Source of the DNA: Ophiodon elongatus
Taxonomy: Eukaryota > Chordata > Actinopteri > Perciformes > Hexagrammidae
DNA: 64,000 bases
NCBI GenBank assembly: GCA_016806645.1
Contig: JACSYO010000444.1
Location: forward strand, 1,120,501-1,184,500
Reading direction: 5' to 3'
A program made the position numbers and the translations under genes. Under the pieces are notes generated by a model. That model was not told the origin of the DNA and did not search any database. It saw only the letters and a program-made list of their open reading frames with translations. Positions 13,699-27,009 of the stretch are shown here, one piece after another (position 1 is the first letter of the stretch; each line of letters begins with the position of its first letter).

Positions 13699-16185
13699 AT
13701 GCACTGGTCAATGAACACACTGCTATTGCCTCCATATGTTGAGCTGGGTGTCCATTCGCTCAGTGGCCTTCTGTGGACTTTTCTGCTACTCTTTCTGTGG
13801 CACTGTTATCGGATGGGCTCCGACATGCCAATCCCAGGCCACGCACACGCTGGAAAGCTCAAGTCAGGCTCAAGGCGGTCCATGATGTCCCGTGGAGGTA
13901 GCTGTGCTGGAACAAAGTGTAGTGCACGATCCAAGCTGTCGAGAAGTGATCAAATTACTCCCTTTATTTCCATGGAAACAGAGGAGGATGAGGAACAGGG
14001 ACAGGGCTACCTCAACCCGGTGCTGAGTCATGCCTTGTTCCCAGCCCAGGCATCTGCAGAAGCCAAGAAACTGTATGGAGCTCTGCAAGAGTATGCCAAG
14101 CGCTACAGTTGGGTGGGCATGGGCCGCATTCATAAGGGTCTCCGTGAGCAGGTGCTAGTTTATTCCATGCAGGCCATACACATAAATGCATAATTTGCTA
14201 ATGCTCGTCAATTTTCTGTATCTGATGTATTCAATAATTTAATACACCAAATTCCATTAGAGTCAAAGGTTTGTTTTCATAGCATGTATAACTGCATAAT
14301 ATTGTGGAAAAGTATCTTAACACCTAATTTGGAACTACTCTTGTTCAAGGGCAAATAGTGGAGGAAGGAATTGTCAAGAATGAATCATTGATTTCTCGTC
14401 GTTCTCACTTTAGGTCAGACTGAACGATCTCTCTGCCATACAGAAGCCTCATCTCTTCTTCTTGCCAGATGTCCCAAGTGTTCCTTTCTTCCCACGAGAT
14501 GCTCATCGACATGACATTGAGGTCTTGGAAGCCAACTACTCTGTAATCTTGACTGAATTCAAGGCTGTATACCAGAGAGGCATCGACTCAAAACTAGGCT
14601 GGACCAGTCTGGGACCAAAGGTACACAATAAAGTCTTTCAAGCCCATCATGAGTAAAGGGACAGTGAAAAAAAACTTCTTTATAAAAACCATCACTATCT
14701 GTTATGCAAAGTACTGTGAAAAGAAACTGATGCAAGTTGACAAAATACAATCAGTGGAAATAGTAGTATTCCTCTAAATTACAAAATAATAAAATAATAA
14801 AACGTTTTTGGTTTCAAGTTTCTAAATCACCTCCAAATACATAAAATATCTAACATAAAACAATCTCCACCAGTTTGTTCTGTGGTTCCAGAGACTCTTT
14901 ATGTCTTTTATGATTAGTATTATCCACTGTTTCTCCATTAAAAGTCTACCTACAGACTCTGATTCTGATGTACGTGCCTCATCTGAGTCATACATAATTA
15001 CAGGACATTGTCTCTTTCAGGGCCAGGCAGTGTTTCCTTTGTACAGTGCAGGTGTCTCTGTGGCAGGCAACTGTCGCTCCTGTCCCTGCACCTATCGGAC
15101 ACTTCTCTCTCTACGTACATTCATCAGCAGCAACTCATTGGGATCGGCTGGATTTTGGCTGTTGGGGCCAGGAGCTACGTTGGGGAGCTCATATGGACCA
15201 ACTAATACACGCCTACGTTGTCACCTCGGTAAGTAAAAGGATGACAAAAACCATGACAAAACAAATAAAAAACAGTAGTGTATTTTTTTTATTTTTGCAT
15301 CAGGAGGAATGTAAACAGCAGCAACAAAACAATTCTCGGGGCAGATAATATTGCTAGTATCTTAACATAAAAAATACGACATTAGGGAAAACATCAGGGT
15401 TTATCTGCATTTATCTGCATCTTAAACAAATCTGAAAAACTTGTCACTGACTCCACTGATCATACCAAAAAAAGAAAAGAAAAATGACCTGATAAACACT
15501 AAACCATTACATAATGTGATACTTTGTGGGTCTGGGTTGAGGTTAATTTCTTCCTTAGCCCATTTTTTAGTGCGATCCGTCTGGCTATAATCCTCTCTGT
15601 TTTAAACACAGACAGGAGTAGAGTGCATGGCCTTCTTAGCTGTGTAAAACCAAAATATTTAATTTGTCAAGTTTAAAAACAGACATCACTTTTGTAGGTC
15701 TGCAAACTCCAGCCCTGTGTGAGCTGGTGGTGGGAGGGGAGCCTCAGTGCTGGTCAGAAGGACACTGCCTCCTGGTTGATGACTCGTTCCTCCACACTGT
15801 CTCCCACAAGGGTTAGTGAATAACATACTGTTTTGAAAAACAATGCTTCTTAAATTCATTTTACTCTCCTTTTGACTCTTAATTGTATTCTCATTGTTAA
15901 ATATGCAAACAAATAAAAAAATAGAATGCAATGCATGATCTTTGTGTATAAAACAAGCAGCAAGTTGATTTTAGATTTTGGAGTTTTTACTCAATCTCAT
16001 GAGTTGTTCCAAACAGTTGAATCCAAATGGCTACAACACTTTTACCTAAAGTTGTATAAATGTCTTTTTCTAAAGGGCCTCCAGATGCTGGGCCCCGAGT
16101 CATTTTGAGTGTGGACCTCTGGCATCCAAATGTGGCTGCAGCCGAGAGACAAGCTTTGGACTTCATGTTCAGCCCTGACCTCTGA
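13699..16185 (+). CDS. asphd1: asphd1, aspartate beta-hydroxylase domain-containing protein 1
   Basis: Membrane protein of the Fe(II)/2-oxoglutarate aspartyl/asparaginyl hydroxylase family; its substrate is not established. Coding exons 13699-14151, 14414-14620, 15021-15228, 15698-15811 and 16076-16185 join in frame into 363 residues. An N-terminal hydrophobic segment (about residues 21-37, LSGLLWTFLLLFLWHCY) looks like a signal anchor. The C-terminal half is the hydroxylase domain. It carries NTRLRCHLG and DDSFLHTVSH, which hold the two His residues that bind iron in ASPH (family knowledge), and ends in VDLWHPNVAAAERQALDF, typical of ASPHD1/2. The ATG at 13699 is the first in the exon after a plausible acceptor near 13670. 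It is head-to-head with sez6l2 as in mammals. ASPHD2 is the alternative, less likely given that neighbour. Confidence 0.92.
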
Positions 16186-18760
16186 ATTTTTTCCTGCCAA
16201 TAATACACAACATGCAGGGATGCCTTACCTTAGCCCTGCCTGTTGTGGGTCATGTATCTTATTCCAGTTGATGAATCACTGTGTGAATCTGCCCTAAGAA
16301 TTACACAAGCTATTGGCCTCAAATTCAAGTGGTATTGGATTTATGGTCACAAGTGCCACAAGAGTGCATTATTATGGATGATATTAGAATTACATCAGTT
16401 ACAATGCTAAATGCTAGACAATTTGGCTGCAAACTACAAACTGACATTACTTAAAAGCACAAGATCAAAGCTAAGAAGAGTAGATATGGTGTTAACTATT
16501 ACAAATTGTATCTTGATATCATAAACTATGCTTGCGAATACTATTTGCATGTGAAACCAATCTGTCCTGGTTACTGAATTTTGTTTTAAGCTGCTGATGC
16601 ATGTGCACAAGCGCACGAGTCAGCCTGGGATGCTATATTTTAAAATGTAGTTAGATAAGCTCAACCAAAAAACTGTGAAAACATGAAAATCATATACATT
16701 TTTGAATGCCAAACGTATATAAACTTTTGCATTCTGTGATTATTCTTTATCTTCTTATTACCTTCATGTATACTTGTATTTTTCTGTTTATAAATTTATA
16801 AATGTTTTTTCTTTGTTTATTGATATAATTGGTGGTTTGCTCGTGGTTTATGCATACATCAGGTTTTTTGTCAATTCTGTTTTGCTTGGAATCCAAAAAA
16901 CAAATAAATAACAGATAAATCAGTATTGGCTCAGTGTATAGAATAACAAAGCAATAGTAATACACGTGTATGTAGATGTGACACTGTATGCATGCATTAG
17001 AACTAGTTACTTTGTAGGGCTCTCAAATTACACAATTAATTTGTATGGGACACATTTATCTTAAGCTAATAATTAGTATTCAAGTATATTGTTTTTTATT
17101 ATAGAAAATTACCTGGATTGTTAAAAAAATAAAAGAAAAAAATGTTTACGTAATTCGTATAGAACTGGCCAGAAAATGGCCAGTGCAATTGTTTGGGGCT
17201 AACAACAGTCGGTAGCCTTTAGTGAATTTGTCTTTTGATTTAAACAGACAAAAATATCATTCTAAAAACACATTCTGGTACATTAAGCTCCTTTTTTTTT
17301 GTTGGACCGGGAGTTACTTTTTTTCAGTCAGTAGATGAGAATTAGAGTGGTGATTTTGTCTTATCTGCCATCTGTTCATCCATGATGAGGATTACAGAGA
17401 CTGAACTAATCCGCCCCGCAGTAACAGATTATTCCTGAGATTCTTTATATGTAGTTGTATGTATGTTGATTCGATGTATGATTCAACACTTTATTCTATG
17501 AGTTGTTGGGGATTTCACAGGAAGCTAAACATCATTGTAAAAAATTCACAAGCAAATAATATAACAACTCAAATATTGAGTATTACTGTCAAAGGTTAGC
17601 ATTAAGGGATGACAGTCTTGGAATTTTGAAAACTCTCAAATCTTGAATTTGCTAAACCATCCACCAATCATTAGAAGGCAAGGTTGCACCTTGCTGTGTC
17701 ACTGTGATGTTTTCAAACCAGTAGTGGGATATGCAAATCTTTAACATGATGTTGTATTAAATCTTGTATTAATTAGAACACACACAAATCATGGACAATC
17801 TTGACATTAGGCTACAGTCTTGCACATTTATTTAAAAGACAAAGATAGCTATTGTCACAGTCAACAATTCCCATGATGGCCTTTTTCCCATGATGGCCTT
17901 TTGTCATGCAACAGTATTAGCAACCTCAGAGGGATTATTTTCAGAGAAAGTTGCCAATGGAACAAAGTGGTCGGAAAACAAATCTGTTATTATTATCAGT
18001 GGCAGTATGCCATTCAGAAATATCAATCATACTTGTTCAAATATGAATTAATAGGTTTTGTAGATGGAGCATTTTGATTCAGATTTAGTTAAGCCTTATT
18101 TTATGGCCTAGACTACTACAATACAGTATAAAGCCCATGAAAGGCCAGATCAATACTCCAGGAACCATTTGTACTCACACTACTCACAAGATTCACATTG
18201 ATTAAAAGACACACATGCCCTTCAAAAAAAATCCACACATGCACTTAATTAGTTTGTGACATTGCTGTCCACACTGCAGACCAAACTGTTTTCAAATGTT
18301 GTCAAATGTTGTCTTGACAGTAGACCTAGGTTTAATCATTAGGGATCATCAAAACAAACGGGAAAGCTTTCCAAAATGAAAAGCTCTCCAGTATGTTGCC
18401 TTGGAACAAAGTGCTATAGATGGACAGACTGACTCAACATGCAGTTTTTATTTTCTCTTTTTCAGAACCTTATCATTATGAATATATTTTCTCAGTAACA
18501 CGGGCTCTTCAAAAACAGCCTCTGTGAATTTGCGTCTGTGAAGGTCATGCATGTGAGGATGTTTGTTGGTTAAATTATTGCATTGCATTTTACATACATG
18601 TAGAATTTGCAAAGAAAAAAGGACAAATCTCAAACATCTGAGAAAACACCGTACATTTCTATTTTCTAAAATTTGCAAATTGTCTTTGAGATTCAAGTAT
18701 TACCCAAAACTCGAACATTGTGATTTTAGACAGCAAACTTCCAGAAAACACATTTCTAAA
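16186..18760. other. asphd1-cabp5 intergenic interval, no gene seen
   Basis: Contains the asphd1 3' UTR and AT-rich sequence. A short direct repeat (CCCATGATGGCCTTTT twice) occurs around 17870-17905. No conserved coding sequence is recognisable on either strand. Confidence 0.5.
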
Positions 18761-18768
18761 TACCATGC

Positions 18769-19130
18769 AGTGGTGGAAGAAACACCGGGATCTTTGACTT
18801 AAGTAAAAGTAACAATACCACAGTGTGAAAATACTCTGTTACAATTAAAAGACTTATTTAAGTAAAAGTACATGGCATTAAAATATACTGACATATGGCA
18901 ATAAAAGTACTCTGTGCAGAATGTTGCATTTATAGAATGATATATACCAATGGACTATAAGTAGTAGTGCATTAATGTGTAAGCATCACTGATGTTGTAG
19001 CTGATAAAGGTGGGGCATTAAACATTACAAATGTGAAACATTAAAACGTATTTGTTGATAAATATTTTCTATTATTAATTTGATTCTGAATAGTAACTAG
19101 TGCCATATGTTGTCAAATAAATAAAGTGGA
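18769..19130. repeat. Teleost interspersed repeat (AAGTAAAAGTAC-rich family)
   Basis: Begins GCAGTGGTGGAAGAAAC, then has ACTTAAGTAAAAGTAAC and repeated AAGTAAAAGTAC motifs, and ends near GCATTAATGTGTAAGCATCAC. I recognise this as a very common, usually non-autonomous repeat in fish genomes. It has no coding content. Confidence 0.6.
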
Positions 19131-19330
19131 GTAAAAACTACACACAGATTTGTTGAGACTCTCTGTACTTCAGCTTCCTCCTGAGCTGGACACCGCAGAC
19201 CTCTAATTTCACGTTTATTTGTTCTTCCTTATCGAACAGTTGACAATGACTCACTGCTCTGTGGGACAGGTCTGGGGACCTGATGACAACAAACTTTTCA
19301 AATTTGCTGAACTGAAATATCCAACAACTT

Positions 19331-19706
19331 AAAGGACCAGTGTGTTGATTTATTAGTATCTAACGGTGAGGTTGCAGATTGCAACCAACTGAATACCCCT
19401 CCGCTCGCCCCTCCCTTACTAAGCGTGTCAGAGAACCGGTGGCCTTCAGGTCAACTAAAAACTCTTACGGTCCTCTCTAGAGCAAGTGTTTGGTTTGTCC
19501 GTTCTGGGCTACTGTAGGAAAATGACACTGCAACACGCCGGATTCCGTGAAGAGGACCGGCTCCCTAGATATGAAGGGCTCATTCTGAGCTGACGAAAAC
19601 AAACAATCCTTAGTTTATGTTATTATACACTAAATAAATCATAGTTATGAACATAATATTCTATTTCTGCTAATAGATCCCATGAAATCCTACACACTGG
19701 ACCTTT
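19331..19706. mobile_element. MITE-like non-autonomous DNA transposon
   Basis: About 375 bases bounded by imperfect terminal inverted repeats: AAAGGACCAGTGTGTTG on the left, and on the right the complement of nearly the same sequence (CTACACACTGGACCTTT), differing at two positions. It has no ORF. An internal part (TGTTTGGTTTGTCCGTTCTGG) recurs at 42364-42386, so the family has at least two copies in the window. No clear target-site duplication is seen. Confidence 0.65.
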
Positions 19707-19927
19707 GAGAGTGTGGCTGTCTAGATTCAATTTGTTTAACAATTTTATATGCATCAATTTTAAGAAAAAGATCAAAATGTTTTTGCGAAATTGAAATGAA
19801 TGAGGCAGATGCCACTTAAATAACAGGAAAAAAAGTAAAATTATTCATAAGAAGTAGGCTATCATCAGCATAATTAGATAAAAAGGCATCCTCTCCATTC
19901 ACCATTCAACCATTAGTTCTGTTGTCC

Positions 19928-22900
19928 TCATTTCTGCGACATCATCTTCACAAACTCTGTAAAGAGAATAGACAAGCTATTAAACAGCGAAATTCTTTAG
20001 TAGGTTTATAGCAAACTGAGAACAACTAGTACAACTCCTCATACGTACTTCTTTCAGCTCTGGCACTGAATGTAAATGATGTGTAAAGTAAATACCTGGC
20101 AAATTATATATCTTTGAGAGAATTTATTTTTTAGTATTGTATGTATGAGCAGGAATAAAAACAAATTATTTTAAATGTAGATTTTTTCATGGCATGCTGT
20201 GACTTGTCAGAGCAGGAAAAGCACAGGTGAAAGTAATAACATGAATCATAGCTCAGAGATATGCCTTTAGTGCCAGTGAACCATACACCAATGAGCCAAC
20301 TAATTCCAGAGCCTTTATACTTTCTCTCAAATATCTTTTGATGAACTTATTTAACAACACTTTCAATTGTAGCCACTTACTTTGACCACATATTATTGAT
20401 TAAATGTGTTACTCCAACTCCTGTGTTACACAGAGCCACTCAGCTAACTCAACATTTAGAAAGCAGAGGATAATGCAAGGCTATAAAAAAGTCTAATGCT
20501 GTTTGTGTGTGCGTGTGTGTTTGTGTGTGCTTGTATCTCACCCTCAAAGTCAACTGTTCCATCTCCGTTTTTATCAGCTTCTCTGACCACTGCGTCAATT
20601 TCATTTTTGCTAGTTTGTTCTCCTAGTAACTTTGTCATGGCATGTCTCAGCTCCAAAGTTGTGATAGAACCGTCACCATCTAAATCAAACTGAAGGAGGG
20701 AAAGAAGAAAACAAAACATTGCAAAGCGTTTGTCCATTCCAGACTCACATTGCAATCATAATATACTGTTTTGCCAGATTTCAGCTTTTACAATATGTTC
20801 ATTTAATATCAACCATGGGGTGCCAAAGACCAAAAAAGTTGAGAATAGGTATATTGAGCTCACCTCTCGAAATGCCTCTTTAAGTTCCTTCAACCCAATC
20901 ATCCCTGCAGTTTCAGCCAGGAGCTTGGGGGTCATTAGTTCCACAAAATCGTCAAAGTCCACCCGTCCCCCCACTGTAATACGACAAATGATGTAACTGC
21001 TATAACTATAAGCAGGCAGTAGTTGGAGAATACAACTGAAGCAAAGTTTGAGTGCTATAACACTATTGTGAATTCCACAAAAGATCACATGCCTTTAGCT
21101 TGCTATAATCATTGATATATTACATTTCACTCTGTTGCACCGTGGAAAACTTTGACCATAAATGCAAGCACACTTATGCCACTTCCTTTGGCCATTTATC
21201 TTCTTGGTTTTAAATATCTGACTTAATTCAAAAGCTTAGTGAAGTGCAATACTTCATAAATGTGCACCGGGTGGTTCGCATTCAACTGTCAAATGTGATA
21301 AATAACCAAGATGATATCCTGCTGTAAAATGAATGTGACCCACTGACAAATAATAAGGCAGAAGATGAAATATACATGTGATTATTCCTACCGGCAACTG
21401 GCGACTGACTAATTTTGAAAAAGAATATGTAAATATGCTCTGTGTCTCAGGAGACCATTGTTAAGAAGAGCGTGAAAGACACATTTCCTGAAACAAACAA
21501 ACAAATTAGTCTTGGAGATGTTTTTCATTATATTTTGAAACACGTTTTCGGCAAAAGAAAAAAGAAGTACATGTTTGAAAATCAGTTTTTAATCAGTTCA
21601 TCTGCCCAACATGATCAGCAGTAATAAAGTATTAATGGAGCATAAATTAGAGGACATTACTCACAATTCATGTTGATGTTCTGACTCAGTTCTATGAGCT
21701 CCATTTCAGTCGGCATGTAACCCATGGTCCTCATCAGGTTCCCCAAGTCCTTGCAGGTTATGAAACCATCCTTATCTTTATCAAACTCTAGAAAAGCTTC
21801 ACGTAACTCTAAAGAGCATACGGACATGAAAAATGAGATGGCGTTGGACAAAAAATTTAAAAAGGTGAACAATATTACACAGCACTTTAACAAGTATATC
21901 TGAAAGCATGAAAGCCAGTCAGTAGTAAGACATTACCTTCAATCTCATCATTTGTGAGAACTCTCATCTGCAAAACAATAATGAAATGGATAAATATGAA
22001 ATTATTTTAGTATGTTTTATATACAGTAGTTTACTACAAAATGTACAACTATTTTTATATCCACAATAATCTAAATTGTGTCAAGGCAATGACCTTCTAA
22101 GCTCCTTACATAAATATAAAGATCTGATTAGATATGAAATATAACGTCTTTAATTTTAATTTTAAAAGTGCACTTAATTGTACCTTTGTTTATTATGTCA
22201 CATGGTTTACCAAATTGTTAATAACATCATAATATGTACCAGCACCATCCACATTATGTTCTCTGATGAACATTTATTATTTACATTGCATTAAGTTGTT
22301 TCATAATTTGAATATGTTTTACATTTTTGTGTCCCAGTTATATTGTTGCGCACATGAATTTATAGTATATAATTTTAGTATATCATAATTGAGAACAACA
22401 TTTTTAACTTTTATTCAACTTATTTCATTGTTGGTCATAAGTGTTTATCTATATCTATATATATATGTATATATATATAAATACTTACACCTTTTTTTCA
22501 CTACTTGTGCAAATAACGGTCATGTGTATTCTTTATCTTTATCAGTTCAGCTAAGTTGTCATTGTCCCAAGCTGGTATTTGTATTTCTGTGTAAGTACAC
22601 GAGTGTAGCAAAAGAAAACGACTCATATTCCGTGTATGTGCATGCATATAAAGCTGATTCTGATCTCTGCACACTCTGGTGTGAATACGGGTTGACAATA
22701 GTTTCCAGACCCATTACTGTTTGTGTGCCTCTAACATCTGTAGATATGCCATGTTAAAACCTTGCTTGAAACATTTTAATCTTGCAGTATCTTATCTGAT
22801 TGATTCCAGATCATATGTACAGTTCATCCACTATGGGATTACAAATACAGCAAAGGTTGCCAAAATATTTCGATTACTGTGCACAATTTTGAATGCCAAA

Positions 22901-23278
22901 ACATTTTCCTAATGCGAAAAAAATGTTTACCGTCCCCCCGCTACTCCATAATGAGACTATTCTTTTAAGATTCTTTTGCCATTAATCTGAAATAACACCA
23001 TATAAGGATGACCAAAATAACAAAACAATATTTGTTTCATAATTGATCAACAGATGATAGTAAAATGTATGTTCCTGGTAAACCACAGACAAAGATAATC
23101 ATGATATATAAACATACTTAATTAATTTGAGATTCAGAAAACTCTTAAGCTAAACACATGTTATTAATAAAAAAAACAACTACCATTAAATAATAAACTG
23201 TCAAACCATAAAATAATTTTTACTTACAGGTCTCCTTGTTCCGCTCCTGAGAAAAATGCAGGCTTGTTGAATACTCAT
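19928..23278 (-). CDS. cabp5: cabp5, calcium-binding protein 5 (calmodulin-like)
   Basis: Neuronal calmodulin-like regulator of voltage-gated calcium channels, prominent in retina in mammals (family knowledge). Coding exons on the minus strand: 23278-23228, 21967-21937, 21808-21665, 20973-20864, 20689-20542 and 19956-19928, joining in frame to 170 residues (human CABP5 is about 173). The N-terminus contains ACIFLRSG, close to the CABP5-specific N-terminus. EF-hand 1 (residues 37-48, DKDKDGFITCKD), EF-hand 3 (114-125) and EF-hand 4 (151-162) are canonical. EF-hand 2 (NINMNLGGRVDF) lacks calcium ligands, the hallmark of the CaBP subfamily. The last exon encodes only the final nine residues (EFVKMMSQK). 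It is the gene immediately 5' of the IGH V segments and points away from them. A cabp5a/b ohnolog label cannot be given. Confidence 0.93.
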
Positions 23279-25347
23279 GATGATGGCCGTAGTCGAGATC
23301 CTGGCAACTTGTGTTTGTGAATTTCTTTTTTAAAAGATTATATGTCGCTATATCATTCAGCTTCTTTTTTCTGTGCGAGCCTGTCTGTGTGGAAACCGTA
23401 TTCAGCAGTGAACTGCGTATGCCAGAGAGGAGGGATGAGGTCCCATATGGATTATCTTTGCAGCTTTGGTCTAGAAAAGACAGATAAGCTTAATGCTGTA
23501 CATAATACAGAATTTCATATAGAAAGTCCAACATTACTTGTGTTTCTTTTTCAATACAGTATTTACTCTAATTTCATGAAGATTAAATGCATCTAAATGT
23601 CATAAACAAGAACTTTTGTAATTTAACAGTTAACTTATAATAAAAAATCGCACTTCATCTTTGGATTTCAATCCATATGTATTTGGAAAAAGGAAACCAA
23701 TGGAGAATACCCTGTGTTTGCTTATTGTTTGCAGTCTGTTGACTCAGTCCATTCTTTCATGTGGTGCAAGTTGAGTAAATGACTGTCTGGATAAAGCTTT
23801 CTATCCATTACCACCAAATGAAACAAAACAGAATGCAACAGATGGGAAAGTGAAGAGGGAAAGAAATCAAGTATTAATAAGATTGTGAACCACATGCCTG
23901 TATATGCAATTGCTATTATTGTATGTTGTTTATTAATCCCAGCATTATCTTATTATTAACAAATGACAAATGAAATGCACTTAGAATGCTTGTTCATTGT
24001 ATTTTCATAAGAGAACAAACATCAGCCTATTGCGTAACCATATATGCATTGGTAAAATGAAAGCTTCTGTGCAATTTGAGAAGATATTCTCAATCTACAC
24101 GCAATGATTATAGATTGAAGCTGAATTGCTTGTTGCATTGCATGAGAAGCCCATGATTAAAATAAATGAGCACACAAGCAATTTGATCACACAACATGAC
24201 AACAACAATGTCTGTATGTACGAGCAGGATCAGTGTATCTGACATCACAAGCAGGACACACAGACAGACTGGATTTCTCTTGCTACGTAAGTTACAGACC
24301 TCTTTTGTAAAGTAATTGTTAATGAAAGTGGCATTTCACTCAGAGTTATATCATCCTTATGCTTGAAATATTCAAAGAGTGAAGTGTTGAATAGGCTTTG
24401 TCCATTTAAAGAAGCCATGTCACATGTAACACAGGAACACGATAACATTTTAGAAACGTTTAATTTCTGTTGAGGTGTTGGTGATAGTATATTTGTTGAT
24501 TATACACGTAATTGAATAAGATCATAGTGATGCTGTTGGATTGATTAAGGTATTTTCTAAGTGTTCCTACAGTTCTTGTCCACCACCTGTCTCCTTCCTG
24601 TAACAAATTATTTTTCAGACAAGAGGTTTGTGACTTCCTCTTTTCTATGGTTTCTACCAACATGTGCTGTTCTACAACAATGTAGCCAACTGGTTAATAA
24701 TATTCCCATCTGTTATTTTGTAAGGCAGGTGTGATGCATGTTATACTATGTTTAAACGACAGTAAAATAAAAAATTGTAATCGCTAAATAATGATTGAAA
24801 GGACACAAAATGAATGAAGACAACACGTGTTAAAGCAATGCAGGAATTTCCTAAAAAACAATGTATAGACTCATAAAAAAGTAATCCCTCTTAATCGTAG
24901 CTGATGACCCACTAGAGGTGTGTGGCGGTGTCTATATCTGCTAGCCCAGTATCATGGCAGTTCATGAAATAGTCACGAATTGCAATCTATTGGTTTGTAC
25001 AGGGGCATAAATTATGTTTTTTTTGTGTCGCTCAGCCAGAAAATAATGCCAATGAAAAGTCAATTTGGAACTTATTAGTGGTGGACACACAAATCAAATG
25101 CATCCACTTGACTAAACAACAATGATGCAAGTGACGCACTTTACAATATCCAATACTGTTGGTGGCCGGGAGTGGAGGCGGATGTGTCCAACAAACAGGA
25201 CTTTCAACCAGAAGACCTCTCAATGGTGGAGGCAGAAATTACCGTTAGGTCGGGGGCACAGAGAAAACCAGGTGGGCCTCGCCTTTCCTAGACCAATCAT
25301 ATGCTACTTAATAAGTTCTGAAACGCACATGTTAACCAAAATAGGTC

Positions 25348-25349
<2 letters not shown>
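23279..25349. other. cabp5-IGHV intergenic interval, no gene seen
   Basis: AT-rich sequence with the presumed cabp5 5' UTR and promoter at its left. I find no VH framework codons, recombination signal or other coding sequence on either strand. Confidence 0.5.

Positions 25350-25409
<60 letters not shown>
25350..25409. repeat. (CA)n microsatellite
   Basis: About 60 bases of CA repeat. An equivalent CA tract at 60047-60092 opens the second copy of the downstream duplicated block. Confidence 0.96.
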
Positions 25410-25411
<2 letters not shown>

Positions 25412-26690
25412 TGGCAGATGTAGCAAAATCAGCAGAAAAATCCAATCCAAGTGATAATATTGAAATAGGTCACTACAGTCCAAAGTTATTAATTGTGATA
25501 ATTACAGCAGGGCTTTCAAAGGAGAGTGGGGACAAAGAGTAGGTTTTCTTATTGAACTGACAGTTGAAAAGAATCTCTTAAAACCTCTTCTAATGGGTAG
25601 GGTGACGTGGGGCCACATACCTGTTGTTATGGTGCATATAGGTCTTGGTTGAGAATGATGGCTGAGCATAATTCTCTTTTTCCTTCTCCTCACGACATGT
25701 TTCATGTGTGTAACGGTTACTAGTACCAGCACTGTGTTTTTTTAATTTTTATTTGAACCTACATTAAAAGTGAAATGTAGGCTTCTGGTATTCAATGCGA
25801 TGCACTGGTGTTTTGGTGGCCGTGTGGTGAATTACAGCCAAATGCATCCGTGCAGGGCCAGCTGATGGCATAATAACTCCGTGGAGAATTTTTTGAAAAC
25901 TATTTTTTAATTACCTTGCAATATTTTGTGTTCCCTCGCGATATGTTTTGCGTTCATCTGCAGTATATTTTGCATTCTCTTGCAAGAAATGTAAAAATTC
26001 TTTTGCAATACTTTTGTGAAACATATTGGGAGGTAATGCAAAAGAAGTTCTTTTCACAAAAAAATCACAAAGTATTCTCGCAGTGACCCTTCAGGGGCTG
26101 TGTAGATCCGATATAATTTTCAGTCAACAATTGTCAGTCAACAATAACACTCATACAATTGTTATTGTTATTACAATGATATAGTAATTTGATATAGCTG
26201 GAAACTCGAAATTCCGAGCTTTCGCAATCACCTAAATGCACCCTGAATCAAAAACACAGTGTAGTGTTGTGTAGTTAAAAATGGTTTTGCTAATTGTATT
26301 TTTACTTGTTTTAGTTAGATTGAGACTCTCAACCTCAAACTTTGCAGATTTATTCTCCCAATTTTAATAAATAGACGTTCAAAACTGTCTTTTAACTTCA
26401 CGCTCACTTAACTGCAAGTTGTCTCCTGTTTTGTTTCGTCTTTTTTATTTGTGATATAAAAGAGAACTTTTATATTTATTATTTGACATATGCCAGCAGA
26501 TGTTTTCTTGTGTACTACTGAAAAGAGTTTTTTTTTTTGCATATCTTAGGTTTCAGTTTCTAAGTAGTTTTTTTTCTTCTGGAGGCTCCACGTTTCTCAA
26601 TATGTCCGTGGTTTCAAAGAGCGGAAATTTGAATACAGAAACCTAGAAAAGAAAAAAACAGCTGCAGCTAATTCAAATATTAATTTTGAT
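25409..26690 (+). repeat. Segmental duplication, copy 1 (V-block 5' part)
   Basis: Non-coding sequence closely repeated at 60091-61725, starting in both with a GGCAGATGTAGCAAAATC-like phrase right after a CA repeat. Shared landmarks include GGGTAGGGTGACGTGGGGCC, GGAAACTCGAAATTCCGAGC and TGGAGGCTCCACGTTTCTC. The two copies differ by substitutions and by one roughly 375-base insertion in the second copy. Confidence 0.9.
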
Positions 26691-27009
26691 TATTTTGCTT
26701 TCACTTCACTTGTGTAAATTTAAGAACAATAGCATCCAAATCCTCCACTAGCACTCATCAAATTGATCTCGAAATGCATATATATATATACATATATATA
26801 TACACATTAAAAGGTTTTCATTATTTGAAATAGTTTATTGCAGGACTTTGAATGAGTTACGAAATGAACCTCATTAAACTATTCAAATATATATTTTAGT
26901 TATGATTTAAAAGTCAGTATTTTCCCTTGTGACGCAGTTATAAAAACATCGCATGAGACTGTCAGTGAAGGCATCAGAAGCTCATATCTTTTCAGTTTCA
27001 ACATAAACC

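Noticed and set aside
13699..16185. First impression of a cysteine protease (ATG4-like) for the plus-strand gene
   Set aside because: The C-terminal motifs (NTRLRCHLG, DDSFLH, VDLWHPNVAAAERQ) are those of ASPHD hydroxylases, and the SEZ6L2 neighbour agrees.
7640..17745. Exact octamers ATGCAAAT at about 7651, 17731 and elsewhere outside the IGH region
   Set aside because: Isolated 8-mers are expected by chance in 64 kb, and none is near a V promoter.
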